Source of the DNA: Pyrinomonadaceae bacterium
GTDB taxonomy: Bacteria > Acidobacteriota > Blastocatellia > Pyrinomonadales > Pyrinomonadaceae
Direction of reading: 5' to 3'
DNA length: 64,000 nucleotides
NCBI GenBank assembly: GCA_019694395.1
Contig: JAIBCC010000013.1
Coordinates: 62,001 to 126,000, forward strand
The notes beneath the pieces were generated by a model. It worked only from the letters and a program-made list of their open reading frames with translations. It had not been told where the DNA came from and ran no database searches. The position numbers and the translations under genes were made by a program. Shown here in pieces: positions 27,101 to 36,381 of this stretch (its first letter is position 1; each line of letters begins with the position of its first letter).

Positions 27101-28033
27101 TTAATTATTTATCGGATCTGTCAGTTCAGTTGTGTTGATATAAGTGATGAATTCATTAAATCCGGCATCGGTTTTTTTGCGGAATTTATAAACATCAGCC
27201 ATCCTTTTTTTCCATTCATCTTTTTGCGGTGCGTTTTCTGCTTCGGCGCGTTTTACTGCGCGGGCATAAGCATCCAGCATTAAATCCACAATTTTATTTA
27301 CTTTTTCCAATTGGGCTTTGCTTTCGGCTTCCGACATTGTTTTTACTTTGGTATTGTATTCAGTTGCCAGCTTTTGATAAATATCCTCATAATAGGTTGC
27401 AATCGCATAATAGGGAAATGAATTGGCTTTTATTTGAGTTTCCAATTTGGTTGCTAAATAAAAATTATGGGCAGCTTGTTTAATATCCGTGTCTTTTTGA
27501 ATATTTCCGAGAATGTAATACATCCACGAAGTTGCTTCATCTTTATCTTTAAAAGGAGCAAAATTGGAGGGCACTTTTCCGGCTTCCAATAATGAAATAG
27601 TTTTGTTAGCGTAATTTATAGTTTGATCGTTAAAACTCTTGTCATTATTTTTAGCTAAAGCCATAAAACCGCCGTAAGCCAAATTCATAGTAACCAAAGA
27701 ATTATCGGCATTTTCATTCAAAAGTTCTGCTCCAAGTCTAAAAGCATCAGCCGTTTTACCTTGGTCGAGATAAACAAGGAATTGATTGTCACGAAATCGT
27801 TGAACAAAATCTTTGATTTTATTAACAATGTCCCCTTTTTCCTTTGGATATTTGGCTAAAAATTCTTTGCTAAGTTCATAAGCCTTTTCTAAATCTTCAG
27901 GTTTCTTAGTATTTGATAAAGTCGAAATTTCCTTGATATAGTCGTCTTTTGATTTTTGTTTTTGGGCTAGTCCCGTAATTACAAATGAAGCTGTCAAAAA
28001 AACTACAACAGCTATTTGAAACAATTTATTCAT
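27101..28033 (-). CDS. Secreted helical protein of unknown function
   Basis: The 310-residue product has a Sec signal peptide (about 1-23, ending VITGLAQ). The rest is almost entirely alpha-helical, with pairs such as DQGKTADAFRLGAELL and YAIATYYEDIYQKLATEYNTK that look like degenerate TPR hairpins. No enzyme motif is visible. The ATG at 28033 is taken as the start; the TTG immediately before it is less likely. AGGAG lies 13 bases upstream, a long spacing. It is divergent from the small lipoprotein gene, with about 165 bases of shared promoter region. Confidence 0.6.
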   Translation of the reverse strand: MNKLFQIAVVVFLTASFVITGLAQKQKSKDDYIKEISTLSNTKKPEDLEKAYELSKEFLAKYPKEKGDIVNKIKDFVQRFRDNQFLVYLDQGKTADAFRLGAELLNENADNSLVTMNLAYGGFMALAKNNDKSFNDQTINYANKTISLLEAGKVPSNFAPFKDKDEATSWMYYILGNIQKDTDIKQAAHNFYLATKLETQIKANSFPYYAIATYYEDIYQKLATEYNTKVKTMSEAESKAQLEKVNKIVDLMLDAYARAVKRAEAENAPQKDEWKKRMADVYKFRKKTDAGFNEFITYINTTELTDPINN

Positions 28034-28200
28034 CAATTTTGATAATCTCCTAAAAAATGTGTATTTTGCGAATATATCAGAGCGGACAAATTTTGCCCAA
28101 TCTGAAAATGATTATTTTGTAAAAATAAAGCGAACTTTTAGAAGCAAAATAGAATCTTTAGGTTGTAATTTTTACTTTCCAAAAAATTAACAGGAGAAAA

Positions 28201-28545
28201 ATGAAAATAAAAACAATTTTAATAACTTTGGTTTTGGGATTTTCAATTTTAGCAACGGCATGTCCAAGCCGGGTCAATATTGGCAAGATTTTGGCGAATC
28301 CATCGAAATACAGCCAAAAGGAAGTTGTAATTGCCGGAAGAGTAACAAATAGTTTTGGAATTGCGATGTTGGGCGGAATTTATCAAATTGATGATGGAAC
28401 GGGTTCGATCTGGGTTTTAACCAATAGAGGTGTTCCTTCCAAAGGCGCAGAGGTTGGACTAAAAGGACGTGTTCAGGAAGGAATGAGTTACAGTGGCAGA
28501 AGTTACGGGTTAGGTGTAGTTGAACAGGAACGAAAAGTCAGATAA
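28201..28545 (+). CDS. Small lipoprotein with OB-fold-like domain
   Basis: A 114-residue protein with a lipoprotein signal: hydrophobic residues 4-18, then the lipobox LATAC with Cys21 as the lipidated residue. The mature part, GKILANPSKYSQKEVVIAGRV followed by YQIDDGTGSIWVLTNRGVPSKGAEVGLKGRV, has the five-strand spacing of a small OB fold resembling tRNA-anticodon-type or stress-related periplasmic OB proteins. No ligand can be inferred. AGGAG precedes the ATG at 28201. A strong terminator follows, so it is a single-gene unit. Confidence 0.7.
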   Translation: MKIKTILITLVLGFSILATACPSRVNIGKILANPSKYSQKEVVIAGRVTNSFGIAMLGGIYQIDDGTGSIWVLTNRGVPSKGAEVGLKGRVQEGMSYSGRSYGLGVVEQERKVR

Positions 28546-28568
28546 AGTTGAGGAAACGTCGAATTGGG

Positions 28569-28600
28569 AAAGCAGCTTGCAAATGTGAGCTGCTTTTTTT
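28569..28600 (+). terminator. Rho-independent terminator after lipoprotein gene
   Basis: AAAGCAGCT (28569-28577), a ten-base loop, AGCTGCTTT (28588-28596) and a run of seven T bases ending at 28600. The stem is perfect. Confidence 0.85.
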
Positions 28601-28614
28601 GTTAATACTCTTTC

Positions 28615-28643
28615 TTGACCAATTTAAATCTTTGAAATAACTT
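28615..28643 (+). promoter_or_regulatory. Probable promoter of cphB-cphA
   Basis: TTGACC at 28615-28620 and TAACTT at 28638-28643, 17 bases apart, between the lipoprotein terminator and the cyanophycinase start. The -10 match is only partial. Confidence 0.35.
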
Positions 28644-28681
28644 ATAAAAGCAATCTTATTTCTAAATAATTAAAAGTTTTA

Positions 28682-29536
28682 ATGACACAACGAATTCACC
28701 GGGAAATCATCGGAGGACATCTGCTTATTATCGGCGGAGCAGAAGATAAATACAATGAACGCCGTATCTTACGCAAATTTTTATCGTTAGCCGGGGAGGA
28801 AAATGCTAATATTTTGCTAATTCCGGTTGCTTCGGATTATCCTGAATTTGCTTCAGACGTTTACGTTCAAGCCTTTCGTAAACTTGGGGTTTCAAATCCA
28901 AAAGTTTTAAGAGCTACTTCCCGACAAGAGGTAGTTGACGCAGATGTTGATGGTTTGCTTGATGGAGTTACCGGAATTTTTATCTCCGGCGGAGATCAAA
29001 TGCGTTTAGCTTCTATTTTGGGCGGAACAAAAATTGCCCAGAAAATTGATAAGTTAGTGCGGGAAAATAACATAGTTCTTGCCGGAACCAGCGCAGGTGC
29101 CGCCGGAATGTCTGCTTCAATGATTGTTCGTGGTGAATCTTCCTCTCATCCGCAACGTAATGCTGTTACCCTTTCACCCGGACTCGGTTTTCTCAAAAAT
29201 GTAATAATTGATCAGCATTTTAGCGAAAGAGGGCGTTTAAGCCGACTTATCACCGCAGTTTCTTATAATCCCCAAAATTTGGGTATTGGGATTGATGAAA
29301 ATACTGCTATTATCTTAAACAAAGAAGGACATTTAGAAGTTTTTGGTGAGGGAACTGTAACAATTGTGGATGGTTCGGGGATTACCTACAATGAAATCGC
29401 CGAAGTGAAAGAACACGAACCTTTTTCAGTTTGCGGAGTCCAAATCCATATTTTAAAAGACGGATTAAGTTACGATGTTTTTGGGCGCAAGCCTTTGCCG
29501 CCACCAGATGAATTTTTATTACCGGATATTGAATAA
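28682..29536 (+). CDS. cphB: Cyanophycinase
   Basis: A serine peptidase of the S51 type that cuts the aspartate-arginine polymer cyanophycin into beta-Asp-Arg dipeptides. The 284 residues match the family length. LLIIGGAEDK (14-23) opens the fold, ISGGDQMRL is at 101-109, and the nucleophile Ser137 lies in the elbow LAGTSAGAAGMSA. IIDQHFSERGRLSRL (175-189) is the usual conserved stretch after it. There is no signal peptide, so the protein acts in the cytoplasm. It is followed after five bases by cyanophycin synthetase, the classical pairing. Confidence 0.95.
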   Translation: MTQRIHREIIGGHLLIIGGAEDKYNERRILRKFLSLAGEENANILLIPVASDYPEFASDVYVQAFRKLGVSNPKVLRATSRQEVVDADVDGLLDGVTGIFISGGDQMRLASILGGTKIAQKIDKLVRENNIVLAGTSAGAAGMSASMIVRGESSSHPQRNAVTLSPGLGFLKNVIIDQHFSERGRLSRLITAVSYNPQNLGIGIDENTAIILNKEGHLEVFGEGTVTIVDGSGITYNEIAEVKEHEPFSVCGVQIHILKDGLSYDVFGRKPLPPPDEFLLPDIE

Positions 29537-29541
29537 ACTTT

Positions 29542-32175
29542 ATGGAAATCCTTGAAATCAGAACATTACGCGGACCGAATTATTGGAGTGGTTATTGGAA
29601 AAAGCTGATAATTATGCGGCTTGACATTGGCGATTACGAGGAAAAACCGTCTAATAAAATCAAAGGTTTTTACAAACGGATGAATGAAGTGATGCCATCG
29701 CTCCTTTCTCACGGTTGCAGTTATGGCGAAGATGGCGGATTTCTAAAACGTGTCGAAGAAGGAACCTGGGCGGGACATATTATTGAGCATTTTGCGCTTG
29801 AATTACAAACACTGGCGGGAATGGATGTTGGTTACGGGCGCACGCGGGAAACTTCGCAAAGCGGAATTTACAACGTTGTTTTCGGCTATATGGAAGAAGA
29901 AGTCGGACGTTTTGCGGCTCGCGCTTCGGTTCGCCTTTTTCTCGATTTAGCCGAAGGCAAAAAAATCGAAGAAATAAAAGAAAGTTTGCAAAAAGAAATT
30001 CAGGAAATGCGCGAGATTCGAGAAGATGTTCGTTTTGGTCCTTCAACGGGTTCAATTGTCGAAGAAGCAGTTTCCCGTGACATTCCTTTTATTCGGTTAA
30101 ATGACCAATCACTTGTTCAGCTTGGTTACGGCGTGCATCAAAAGCGGATTCAAGCAACGACCACCTCGAAAACAAATATGATTTCGGTGGACATCGCAGG
30201 AGATAAATCTGCGACCAAAAAACTTTTAGGCGATATGGGTGTTCCTGTTCCGAAAGGTTACGAAATCCGCAACGAGGAAGACCTTGAAAGAACGATTGAT
30301 AGAATAGGCTATCCTGTTGTAATTAAACCGCTTGACGGCAATCACGGGAAAGGCGCAACGGTTGGAATCAAAAATCTGGATGATGCCAAAATTGCCTTTG
30401 CCAAAGCCAAAGAATACGGACGTTGGGTAATTGTCGAAAAACAACTTATCGGGAATGATTTTCGGGCATTGGTGGTCAATAATCGTTTAATTGCGGTGGC
30501 AGAAAGAGTTCCGGCGCACGTCGTCGGTGATGGAAAAAGCACGATTCAGCAATTGATTGACGAGACAAACAAAGACCCTCGACGCGGCTACGGTCACGAA
30601 AACGTTTTGACCCAAATCACGATTGATCAGCAAACCGAGCGTCTTATTAAAGCGAAAAATTACACTCTGGAAACCGTTTTGCCAAAAGGTGAAATTCTTT
30701 ATTTGAAAACAACTGCAAACATTTCAACCGGCGGAACGGCAATTGACCGCACCGATGAAGTTCATCCCGAAAATGTCTTTTTGTTTGAAAGAATTGCCCG
30801 AATTATCGGTTTGGATATTTCCGGAATTGATATTATTGCCTCAAATGTTGCCGAACCTTTGCACGAAATTGGCGGCGGAATTATCGAAGTAAATGCTGCG
30901 CCGGGTTTCCGTATGCACCTTGCGCCGAGCGAGGGAATCGGGCGAAATGTGGCGGAACACGTTGTTGATATGCTTTTTCCGCCGGGAACTCCTTCACGAA
31001 TTCCAATTTTTGCAATTACGGGAACGAACGGAAAAACTACGACAACTCGTTTAATTGCTCATATTTTGCGGAACAGCGGAAAAACGGTCGGATTTACTAC
31101 AACTGACGGAACTTACATTGGAAACAACCAGATTGATTCGGGCGATAACACAGGACCTGTTTCCGCTCAATTAGTTATGCGCGATCCGACAGTTGAAGTG
31201 GCAGTTCTGGAAACTGCACGAGGCGGAATTATTCGTGCCGGATTGGGTTTTGACCACTGTGATGTTGCGGTTGTAACTAATGTTGCGGCGGATCATTTGG
31301 GTTTGAAGGATGTCAACACGCTCGAAGATTTAGCGCGGGTAAAATCGGTTGTGCCGCGTTCCGTCAATAAAAAAGGTTATGCAGTTTTGAACGCAGAAGA
31401 TGAAAACGTTTATGCGATGAAAGAATTGGTTGACGGAAATCTCGTTTATTTTGCGATGAACGAAAATCATAAAAATATCAAACGTCAATCGGATCGTGGA
31501 CGGGTTTCTTGCGTTTTTGAAAATGGCTACATCACGATTTTAAAAGGCAAATGGAAAGTCCGTATTGAAAAAGCCATCAATATTCCGCTAACTTACGGCG
31601 GAAAAGCTGAATTCATGATTCAAAACGTGTTAGCCGCAACGTTGGCTTGTTTTGTTCACGGCGTTTCTTTAGAAGATATTCGGGTTGGTTTGACCACCTT
31701 TAATCCTTCGGTGGCACAAACTCCCGGCAGACTTAACTTTATTGAAATCAATGACTTTACTGTTATGCTTGATTTTGCTCATAATCCGGCAGGTTTTATT
31801 GGTTTGCAAAAATTTATCAACAAATTGAATTTCAAACACAAAACTGGAATTCTTAGCGGAGTTGGGGATAGACGCGACGAAGACATCCACGAAATGGGTA
31901 AGCTTGCGGGAGAAACTTTCGATAAAATCATTATCCGGCGTGGTGATTATTTGCGTGGGCGAACTGAGAAAGAAGTGCTTGAATTACTGCAAGAAGGTAT
32001 TAAAGCTAGTCAAAAATCTCCTCTTGTTGAAATCGTTATTGAATCAAAAGATGCAATTTATCACGCTTTTAAAAAAGCAAAAAAAGGTGAATTAGTTGCG
32101 ATTTTAGCTGATTCGGTTGATAAGGATATTGCCATCGTAAAGCAGTATCGGGATGAAGTAATTAAAATTGCTTGA
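29542..32175 (+). CDS. cphA: Cyanophycin synthetase
   Basis: ATP-dependent, non-ribosomal synthesis of multi-L-arginyl-poly-L-aspartate. The 877 residues have the full three-part structure: an N-terminal domain to about 160, an ATP-grasp domain around 215-480 (SATKKLLGDMGVPVPKG, VIKPLDGNHGKGATVG, IIEVNAAPGFRMH) that adds aspartate, and a Mur-ligase-like domain from about 490 with the P-loop GTNGKTTTTRL that adds arginine, then ETARGGIIRAGLGFD and LDFAHNPAGF. All landmarks are present, so it should be active. The pair with cphB indicates a nitrogen reserve polymer that can be made and remobilised. Confidence 0.96.
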   Translation: MEILEIRTLRGPNYWSGYWKKLIIMRLDIGDYEEKPSNKIKGFYKRMNEVMPSLLSHGCSYGEDGGFLKRVEEGTWAGHIIEHFALELQTLAGMDVGYGRTRETSQSGIYNVVFGYMEEEVGRFAARASVRLFLDLAEGKKIEEIKESLQKEIQEMREIREDVRFGPSTGSIVEEAVSRDIPFIRLNDQSLVQLGYGVHQKRIQATTTSKTNMISVDIAGDKSATKKLLGDMGVPVPKGYEIRNEEDLERTIDRIGYPVVIKPLDGNHGKGATVGIKNLDDAKIAFAKAKEYGRWVIVEKQLIGNDFRALVVNNRLIAVAERVPAHVVGDGKSTIQQLIDETNKDPRRGYGHENVLTQITIDQQTERLIKAKNYTLETVLPKGEILYLKTTANISTGGTAIDRTDEVHPENVFLFERIARIIGLDISGIDIIASNVAEPLHEIGGGIIEVNAAPGFRMHLAPSEGIGRNVAEHVVDMLFPPGTPSRIPIFAITGTNGKTTTTRLIAHILRNSGKTVGFTTTDGTYIGNNQIDSGDNTGPVSAQLVMRDPTVEVAVLETARGGIIRAGLGFDHCDVAVVTNVAADHLGLKDVNTLEDLARVKSVVPRSVNKKGYAVLNAEDENVYAMKELVDGNLVYFAMNENHKNIKRQSDRGRVSCVFENGYITILKGKWKVRIEKAINIPLTYGGKAEFMIQNVLAATLACFVHGVSLEDIRVGLTTFNPSVAQTPGRLNFIEINDFTVMLDFAHNPAGFIGLQKFINKLNFKHKTGILSGVGDRRDEDIHEMGKLAGETFDKIIIRRGDYLRGRTEKEVLELLQEGIKASQKSPLVEIVIESKDAIYHAFKKAKKGELVAILADSVDKDIAIVKQYRDEVIKIA

Positions 32176-32183
32176 AAGTCAAC

Positions 32184-32227
32184 TTTGCACCAAAAGTTCG
32201 CATATAATAGAAAATTTTTGGTGCAAA
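32184..32227 (+). terminator. Long hairpin downstream of cphA, probable terminator
   Basis: TTTGCACCAAAA (32184-32195) and its exact complement TTTTGGTGCAAA (32216-32227) form a perfect 12-bp stem around a 20-base loop, starting eight bases after the stop codon. The T-tract after it is interrupted (TATTAATTTTGTT), so it may stabilise the mRNA end rather than terminate strictly. Confidence 0.55.
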
Positions 32228-32490
32228 TATTAATTTTGTTCAAGCTAAAACAGCACCTTATTTCCTTTTTTTTTCGAAAATCTGCGTTTCTTTTCTGACC
32301 AAAAATCATCTAACGCTCCAAAACCATTGAAAATTCAAAAATTATAAATAATCAAAAAAAAATGAAAATTTACCAATTTTTCTCATTAATAAAAAATACT
32401 AATTAAAAATTCAACACAAATTATTTTTTAATAAAAGTTAATATTCAAAATTCTTGGAAAAAACCTTGACATTTTAATTAATTCGTAATA

Positions 32491-32516
32491 CCTTTTGTAT
32501 GGTCATACAACAAAGT
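32491..32516 (+). promoter_or_regulatory. Bipartite dyad operator, copy D (TonB receptor)
   Basis: CCTTTTG, 11 bases, AACAAAGT: 14 of 15 fixed bases match the consensus. A perfect 16-bp palindrome, TTGTATGGTCATACAA (32495-32510), is nested inside it and fills the spacer. The element ends 11 bases before a TATAAT box at 32528, so it covers the -35 position of the likely receptor promoter. Confidence 0.7.
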
Positions 32517-32527
32517 AACCTGCAATT

Positions 32528-32533
32528 TATAAT
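32528..32533 (+). promoter_or_regulatory. -10 box of the TonB receptor promoter
   Basis: A perfect TATAAT. No TTG-type -35 exists at the usual distance, where the bipartite dyad lies instead. That fits an activator-dependent promoter or one in which the dyad-binding protein occupies the -35 area. Confidence 0.45.
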
Positions 32534-32689
32534 TATTCGCCATTTTAAGATGGAAAGAAGTTAGTTTTAGTGGTTTAGTCAAACTTCGATAAATTAATTG
32601 AGTTTGACCGTAAACTTTTTTATTTTAGCAGTTTAGCTCTAGTTATAAACATTGATATTTTAAAGTAAATTGAGGTAGGAGGAATTTCT

Positions 32690-35600
32690 ATGCAAAAAGT
32701 TTTCTTGTCTCCGCAAAAGAAACTTCGTCATGAAATTTTACGAAAGGTTTTTGTAGGGAATACTAGATTGCTTTTAACTTTTCTGATTGCGTTGTTCCTG
32801 TTTCCAGTTGCGTTGTTGGCACAGACGGGAACCTCGGGTCAGATTGCAGGTAGTGTGACAGATTCAAATGGTGCGGTTGTTCCCGATGCGACCGTTACCG
32901 TTACTAAGCTAGATACAGGTGAAAAAAGGTCTGTTACAACAACAAGTGACGGTAATTTTTCATTTGCTAATCTGGCAATCGGAACATACCGTTTAGCGAT
33001 TACTAAAACAGGTTTCAAAGAAACATCAGTTTCAAATCTGGTAGTAAATGTTTCAAGCACAACTCGTCAGGACGTAACATTGCAAACCGGGGCAATTAAC
33101 GAAGTCGTCAATATTACAGCCGATAATATCCAAATTGAAACCCAAACAGGAACCGTCGGCGAAGTTGTTTCCGGTGAACAAGTTCGTGAGCTTCCGCTTA
33201 ATGGGCGAAGTTTTGTTCAATTAACACAATTACAACCCGGCGTTGCTCCGGCGAACAATTTTGACAGTAAAAGCAAAGGTTTGTTCGGTGGTGTTGATTT
33301 TTCGGTTAATGGTAACTCCGGTCAAAGTAATTTGTTCCTGACCGATGGAGCCAATAATAATGATACCGGTTCAAACCGAACTATTCTTCTCTTTCCTTCA
33401 ATTGAAGCAATTGCAGAATTTAAGTCACTTCGTAACAGCTATGGTCCCGAATATGGACAGGCAGCAGGTGCTGTGATTTCAATTGCCACCCGGGGCGGAA
33501 CAAATAATTTCCACGGTAGTCTTTATTACTTTGGTAGAAATGATGCGCTTAACGCTGCTGAATACTTTGCCAATGCAACCGGTGCTGCTAAAAACCAATT
33601 ACGCCGTAATGACTTTGGCGGTTCAATCGGCGGACCAATTGTTAAAGACAAATTGTTTTTCTTTTATTCACAAGAATGGAATAAGGAAATTCGCGGCTTA
33701 ACACGGTTTGGAAGTGTTCCCACCTTATTAGAAAGAAAAGGGGATTTCAGTCAACCGAGAATAGCCAACGGAACCCGCTGTTCGCCTGCCGATACCCCTG
33801 TAATTGCACCTGCTGATTTAAGTCCTGCGGGTTTATCTATAATTAAATTATTTCCATTACCAAATGTTTCAAATACCGGAACTTGTATTAACTGGAGAGC
33901 TTCTGCAAACTCGCCGATTAATTTCCGGGAAGAAAATGTTCGGGTTGATTATAACTTAACTTCAACGAATAAAATTTTTGGACGCTATACCCAAGATCAT
34001 TGGACAAATCCATATCCGGTTTTATTTAGTAATCTGTGGGGTGATGATGCTTTCCCGACAATTGAAAGCAGTTGGGCGCAACCTTCGCGTCAGGCGGCGG
34101 TAAAATTAACCACTCAACTTTCGTCAACTGCGATTAATGACGTTCAGTTTTCTTATTCAGCCAACCGAATCTTAGTTGATCCGGGTGCAGGAGCTGATAT
34201 TAATAAGGAAATTAACACAGCAGTTCCGGGATATTTTCCAACTTCGGGTAAGGTTAATGGGATTGATCGTCCGCACCCTGTTTTTTGGGGAGGAATTGCA
34301 CCATATTACAGTAATTCAGGTTCTGACCTTTGGACACAAACTCCGTTTAGAAATTCACTTGACATCTATACGGTCAGAGATGATTTATCAATGGTCAAAG
34401 GAAATCATACTTTGAAAATGGGATTCCTTTATGACCGCGCCGCTAAAAATGAAGACTCGGGTCCGAATAATGAAGCCGTTCAATTCTGGGGAGCCTGTTG
34501 CCAAAACAACGCTTCGTGGGGTGATGGAGCCGGTATTATTAACTTATTGACAAAAGGGGTCTTTTGGGGCTTTAACGAAACTGACACAATGGCGGTTGGA
34601 CAAAACCGTTACACCAATTCCGAATTTTATTTTGGTGATACCTGGAAAGCTAAATCAAATTTAACTTTAGAGTTAGGTGCCAGATATTCGTTACTTTTTG
34701 AACCATACGATGCCCGTGACAAAATTAGTTCTTTTGATCCGGCATTTTATAATAAAGCCCGTCCTGCCAGTGATCCTTGTAACGGATTGGTCGTTCCAAA
34801 AGGAACTAATCCATGTGCAGGAATTACCGGAGCCAGCACACCTGCTCAATTTTCAAACCGTTCGATGAGGGAAAACAATTACAAAAATATTGCTCCCCGT
34901 TTAGGTTTGGCTTGGGATGTCTTTTCTGATGGAAAAACGGCTATCCGTGGCGGTTTTGGTATGTTCTATTTACGTGAACGAACCAGTCCGTATTTTGCTG
35001 CTTTGACTCAGAATTCACCATTCTCCAGATCAATCGGTGGTGAAAGAACCCTTGAAGGTTGTGCTACAGTTGCAGCTAATTGCGCAAATTTGAGTGCAGC
35101 TTCAAACGGTTCGCCCAAATATGGCGTTAGTCCTGGTGCGGCAACTCCGTATTCGATGCAATTTAACGTTTCTGTTGGTCGTCAATTGTGGAATGAAACT
35201 GTTTTGGAAGTTGGTTATGTTGGAAACCGTTCCCGCAAACAACTTACCCACAGTGATATTAACCAGGTTTCGGCTGCAAATAGAAAAGCTGCTGCTTTTG
35301 CTGCAAATGGTAACGATGTGAACGCATTAAGACCATACAGCAATTACGGATCAATCTACATTTTTGAAAGAGAAGGTAAGGGAAATTATGATTCTTTGCA
35401 ACTTCTTTTCAGAACCAGATTTATGAAACGTAATTCATTCCAGGCAGCTTATACTTTTTCAAGATCATTGGCTGACTTTGGTTTGAATGATTCGTCAGGT
35501 TCGAGCAGCGCCTTTGCTGTTTTGGACAGAACCAACCGGGGACTTGATTTAGCTGAATCAGATATTAATCGTCCACATATTTTCGTGGCAAATGCTATTT

Positions 35601-36259
35601 TCAATTTGCCGGAATTTAAAGGTCAAAACCAGTTTGTCCAAACTACTTTGGGTGGATGGGAATTCGCTTCGATTATTCAAATCTCAAGCGGAACTTCTTT
35701 AACTCCGAATTTGAATGCAACCGGAATTGCTTTCCTGAGAGATTTGAATGATCCGGCATCCAATCAAAGCCTTTCCGGAGGTATTACGGGGTTGGGAACC
35801 GGTGTTGCAAATCAACGACCAATTCGGGTTGCAAGTGAACCTTGCTACCTGAACGGAGTCAAAGGTTCATACTTCAATCCAAAAGCCTGGACCTTAGTTG
35901 GTTATAAGATTGGTGAAACGATTCCGACCAAATCGACTTGTTTAGGACCGCCAACCAGAAACGTAGATTTCTCGATTTATAAGAATTTTGCACCAAGCTG
36001 GTTGACAAAGAGTTTCCTTGGTGAAGCAGCCAGAGTTCAATTCCGTTTGGAAATGTTCAATGCCTTTAACACCGTAAACTTCCGTGGTGAGCTTCCGATT
36101 ACTTATTACAATGGTGTCGTTAGTTGTGGAAATGCTGTTTGCAGTCAAACAAACAATACGATTACTTCTATTAAGAACTCGGTTGAACCTAATTTTGGTG
36201 TAGCTAATAGAACCAAAGGAGCAAGGGAAATTCAATACGCAATTAAGATTTACTTCTAA
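32690..36259 (+). CDS. Oar-like TonB-dependent outer-membrane receptor with carboxypeptidase-regulatory domain
   Basis: The 1189-residue protein has an N-terminal signal-anchor-like leader (about 25-45, ending FPVALLAQ). A carboxypeptidase-regulatory/CnaB-like beta-sandwich follows at about 50-125 (GQIAGSVTDSNGAVVPDATVTV, GNFSFANLAIGTYRL). A plug domain spans about 145-270 (VRELPLNGRSFVQLTQLQPGV, YGPEYGQAAGAVISIATRGGTN), and the rest is a beta barrel ending in the aromatic strand QYAIKIYF. This architecture is typical of acidobacterial and myxobacterial TonB receptors and replaces SusC here. It probably imports oligosaccharides released by the neighbouring hydrolases (inference from context). 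AGGAGG lies nine bases before the start. The gene is monocistronic up to a strong terminator, though read-through into the TPR genes is possible. Confidence 0.92.
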   Translation: MQKVFLSPQKKLRHEILRKVFVGNTRLLLTFLIALFLFPVALLAQTGTSGQIAGSVTDSNGAVVPDATVTVTKLDTGEKRSVTTTSDGNFSFANLAIGTYRLAITKTGFKETSVSNLVVNVSSTTRQDVTLQTGAINEVVNITADNIQIETQTGTVGEVVSGEQVRELPLNGRSFVQLTQLQPGVAPANNFDSKSKGLFGGVDFSVNGNSGQSNLFLTDGANNNDTGSNRTILLFPSIEAIAEFKSLRNSYGPEYGQAAGAVISIATRGGTNNFHGSLYYFGRNDALNAAEYFANATGAAKNQLRRNDFGGSIGGPIVKDKLFFFYSQEWNKEIRGLTRFGSVPTLLERKGDFSQPRIANGTRCSPADTPVIAPADLSPAGLSIIKLFPLPNVSNTGTCINWRASANSPINFREENVRVDYNLTSTNKIFGRYTQDHWTNPYPVLFSNLWGDDAFPTIESSWAQPSRQAAVKLTTQLSSTAINDVQFSYSANRILVDPGAGADINKEINTAVPGYFPTSGKVNGIDRPHPVFWGGIAPYYSNSGSDLWTQTPFRNSLDIYTVRDDLSMVKGNHTLKMGFLYDRAAKNEDSGPNNEAVQFWGACCQNNASWGDGAGIINLLTKGVFWGFNETDTMAVGQNRYTNSEFYFGDTWKAKSNLTLELGARYSLLFEPYDARDKISSFDPAFYNKARPASDPCNGLVVPKGTNPCAGITGASTPAQFSNRSMRENNYKNIAPRLGLAWDVFSDGKTAIRGGFGMFYLRERTSPYFAALTQNSPFSRSIGGERTLEGCATVAANCANLSAASNGSPKYGVSPGAATPYSMQFNVSVGRQLWNETVLEVGYVGNRSRKQLTHSDINQVSAANRKAAAFAANGNDVNALRPYSNYGSIYIFEREGKGNYDSLQLLFRTRFMKRNSFQAAYTFSRSLADFGLNDSSGSSSAFAVLDRTNRGLDLAESDINRPHIFVANAIFNLPEFKGQNQFVQTTLGGWEFASIIQISSGTSLTPNLNATGIAFLRDLNDPASNQSLSGGITGLGTGVANQRPIRVASEPCYLNGVKGSYFNPKAWTLVGYKIGETIPTKSTCLGPPTRNVDFSIYKNFAPSWLTKSFLGEAARVQFRLEMFNAFNTVNFRGELPITYYNGVVSCGNAVCSQTNNTITSIKNSVEPNFGVANRTKGAREIQYAIKIYF

Positions 36260-36278
36260 ATCTTTTCTGCTTAGGACT

Positions 36279-36324
36279 GGCAAGAAAATAGATGCTGAGA
36301 AGCAGTTATTTTCTTGCCTTTTTT
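36279..36324 (+). terminator. Rho-independent terminator after the TonB receptor
   Basis: GGCAAGAAAATA (36279-36290) pairs perfectly with TATTTTCTTGCC (36307-36318) around a 16-base loop, followed by TTTTTTG. Confidence 0.88.
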
Positions 36325-36381
36325 GTTTTATGTTATAATTCTTCCACTTCTAAGATTGAGGAATAAAGGATTTTTATCACT

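Larger units (their letters stand above)
32176..32689. other. Regulatory gap between cphA and the TonB receptor gene
   Basis: This 514-base stretch contains a 12-bp hairpin after cphA, an AT-rich segment with no frame, the bipartite dyad copy D, a TATAAT box, and a leader of roughly 150 bases before the receptor start. A TTGACA at 32466-32471 lies upstream of the dyad, but a good -10 at 17 bases is lacking. AGGAGG lies just before the ATG at 32690. Confidence 0.6.
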
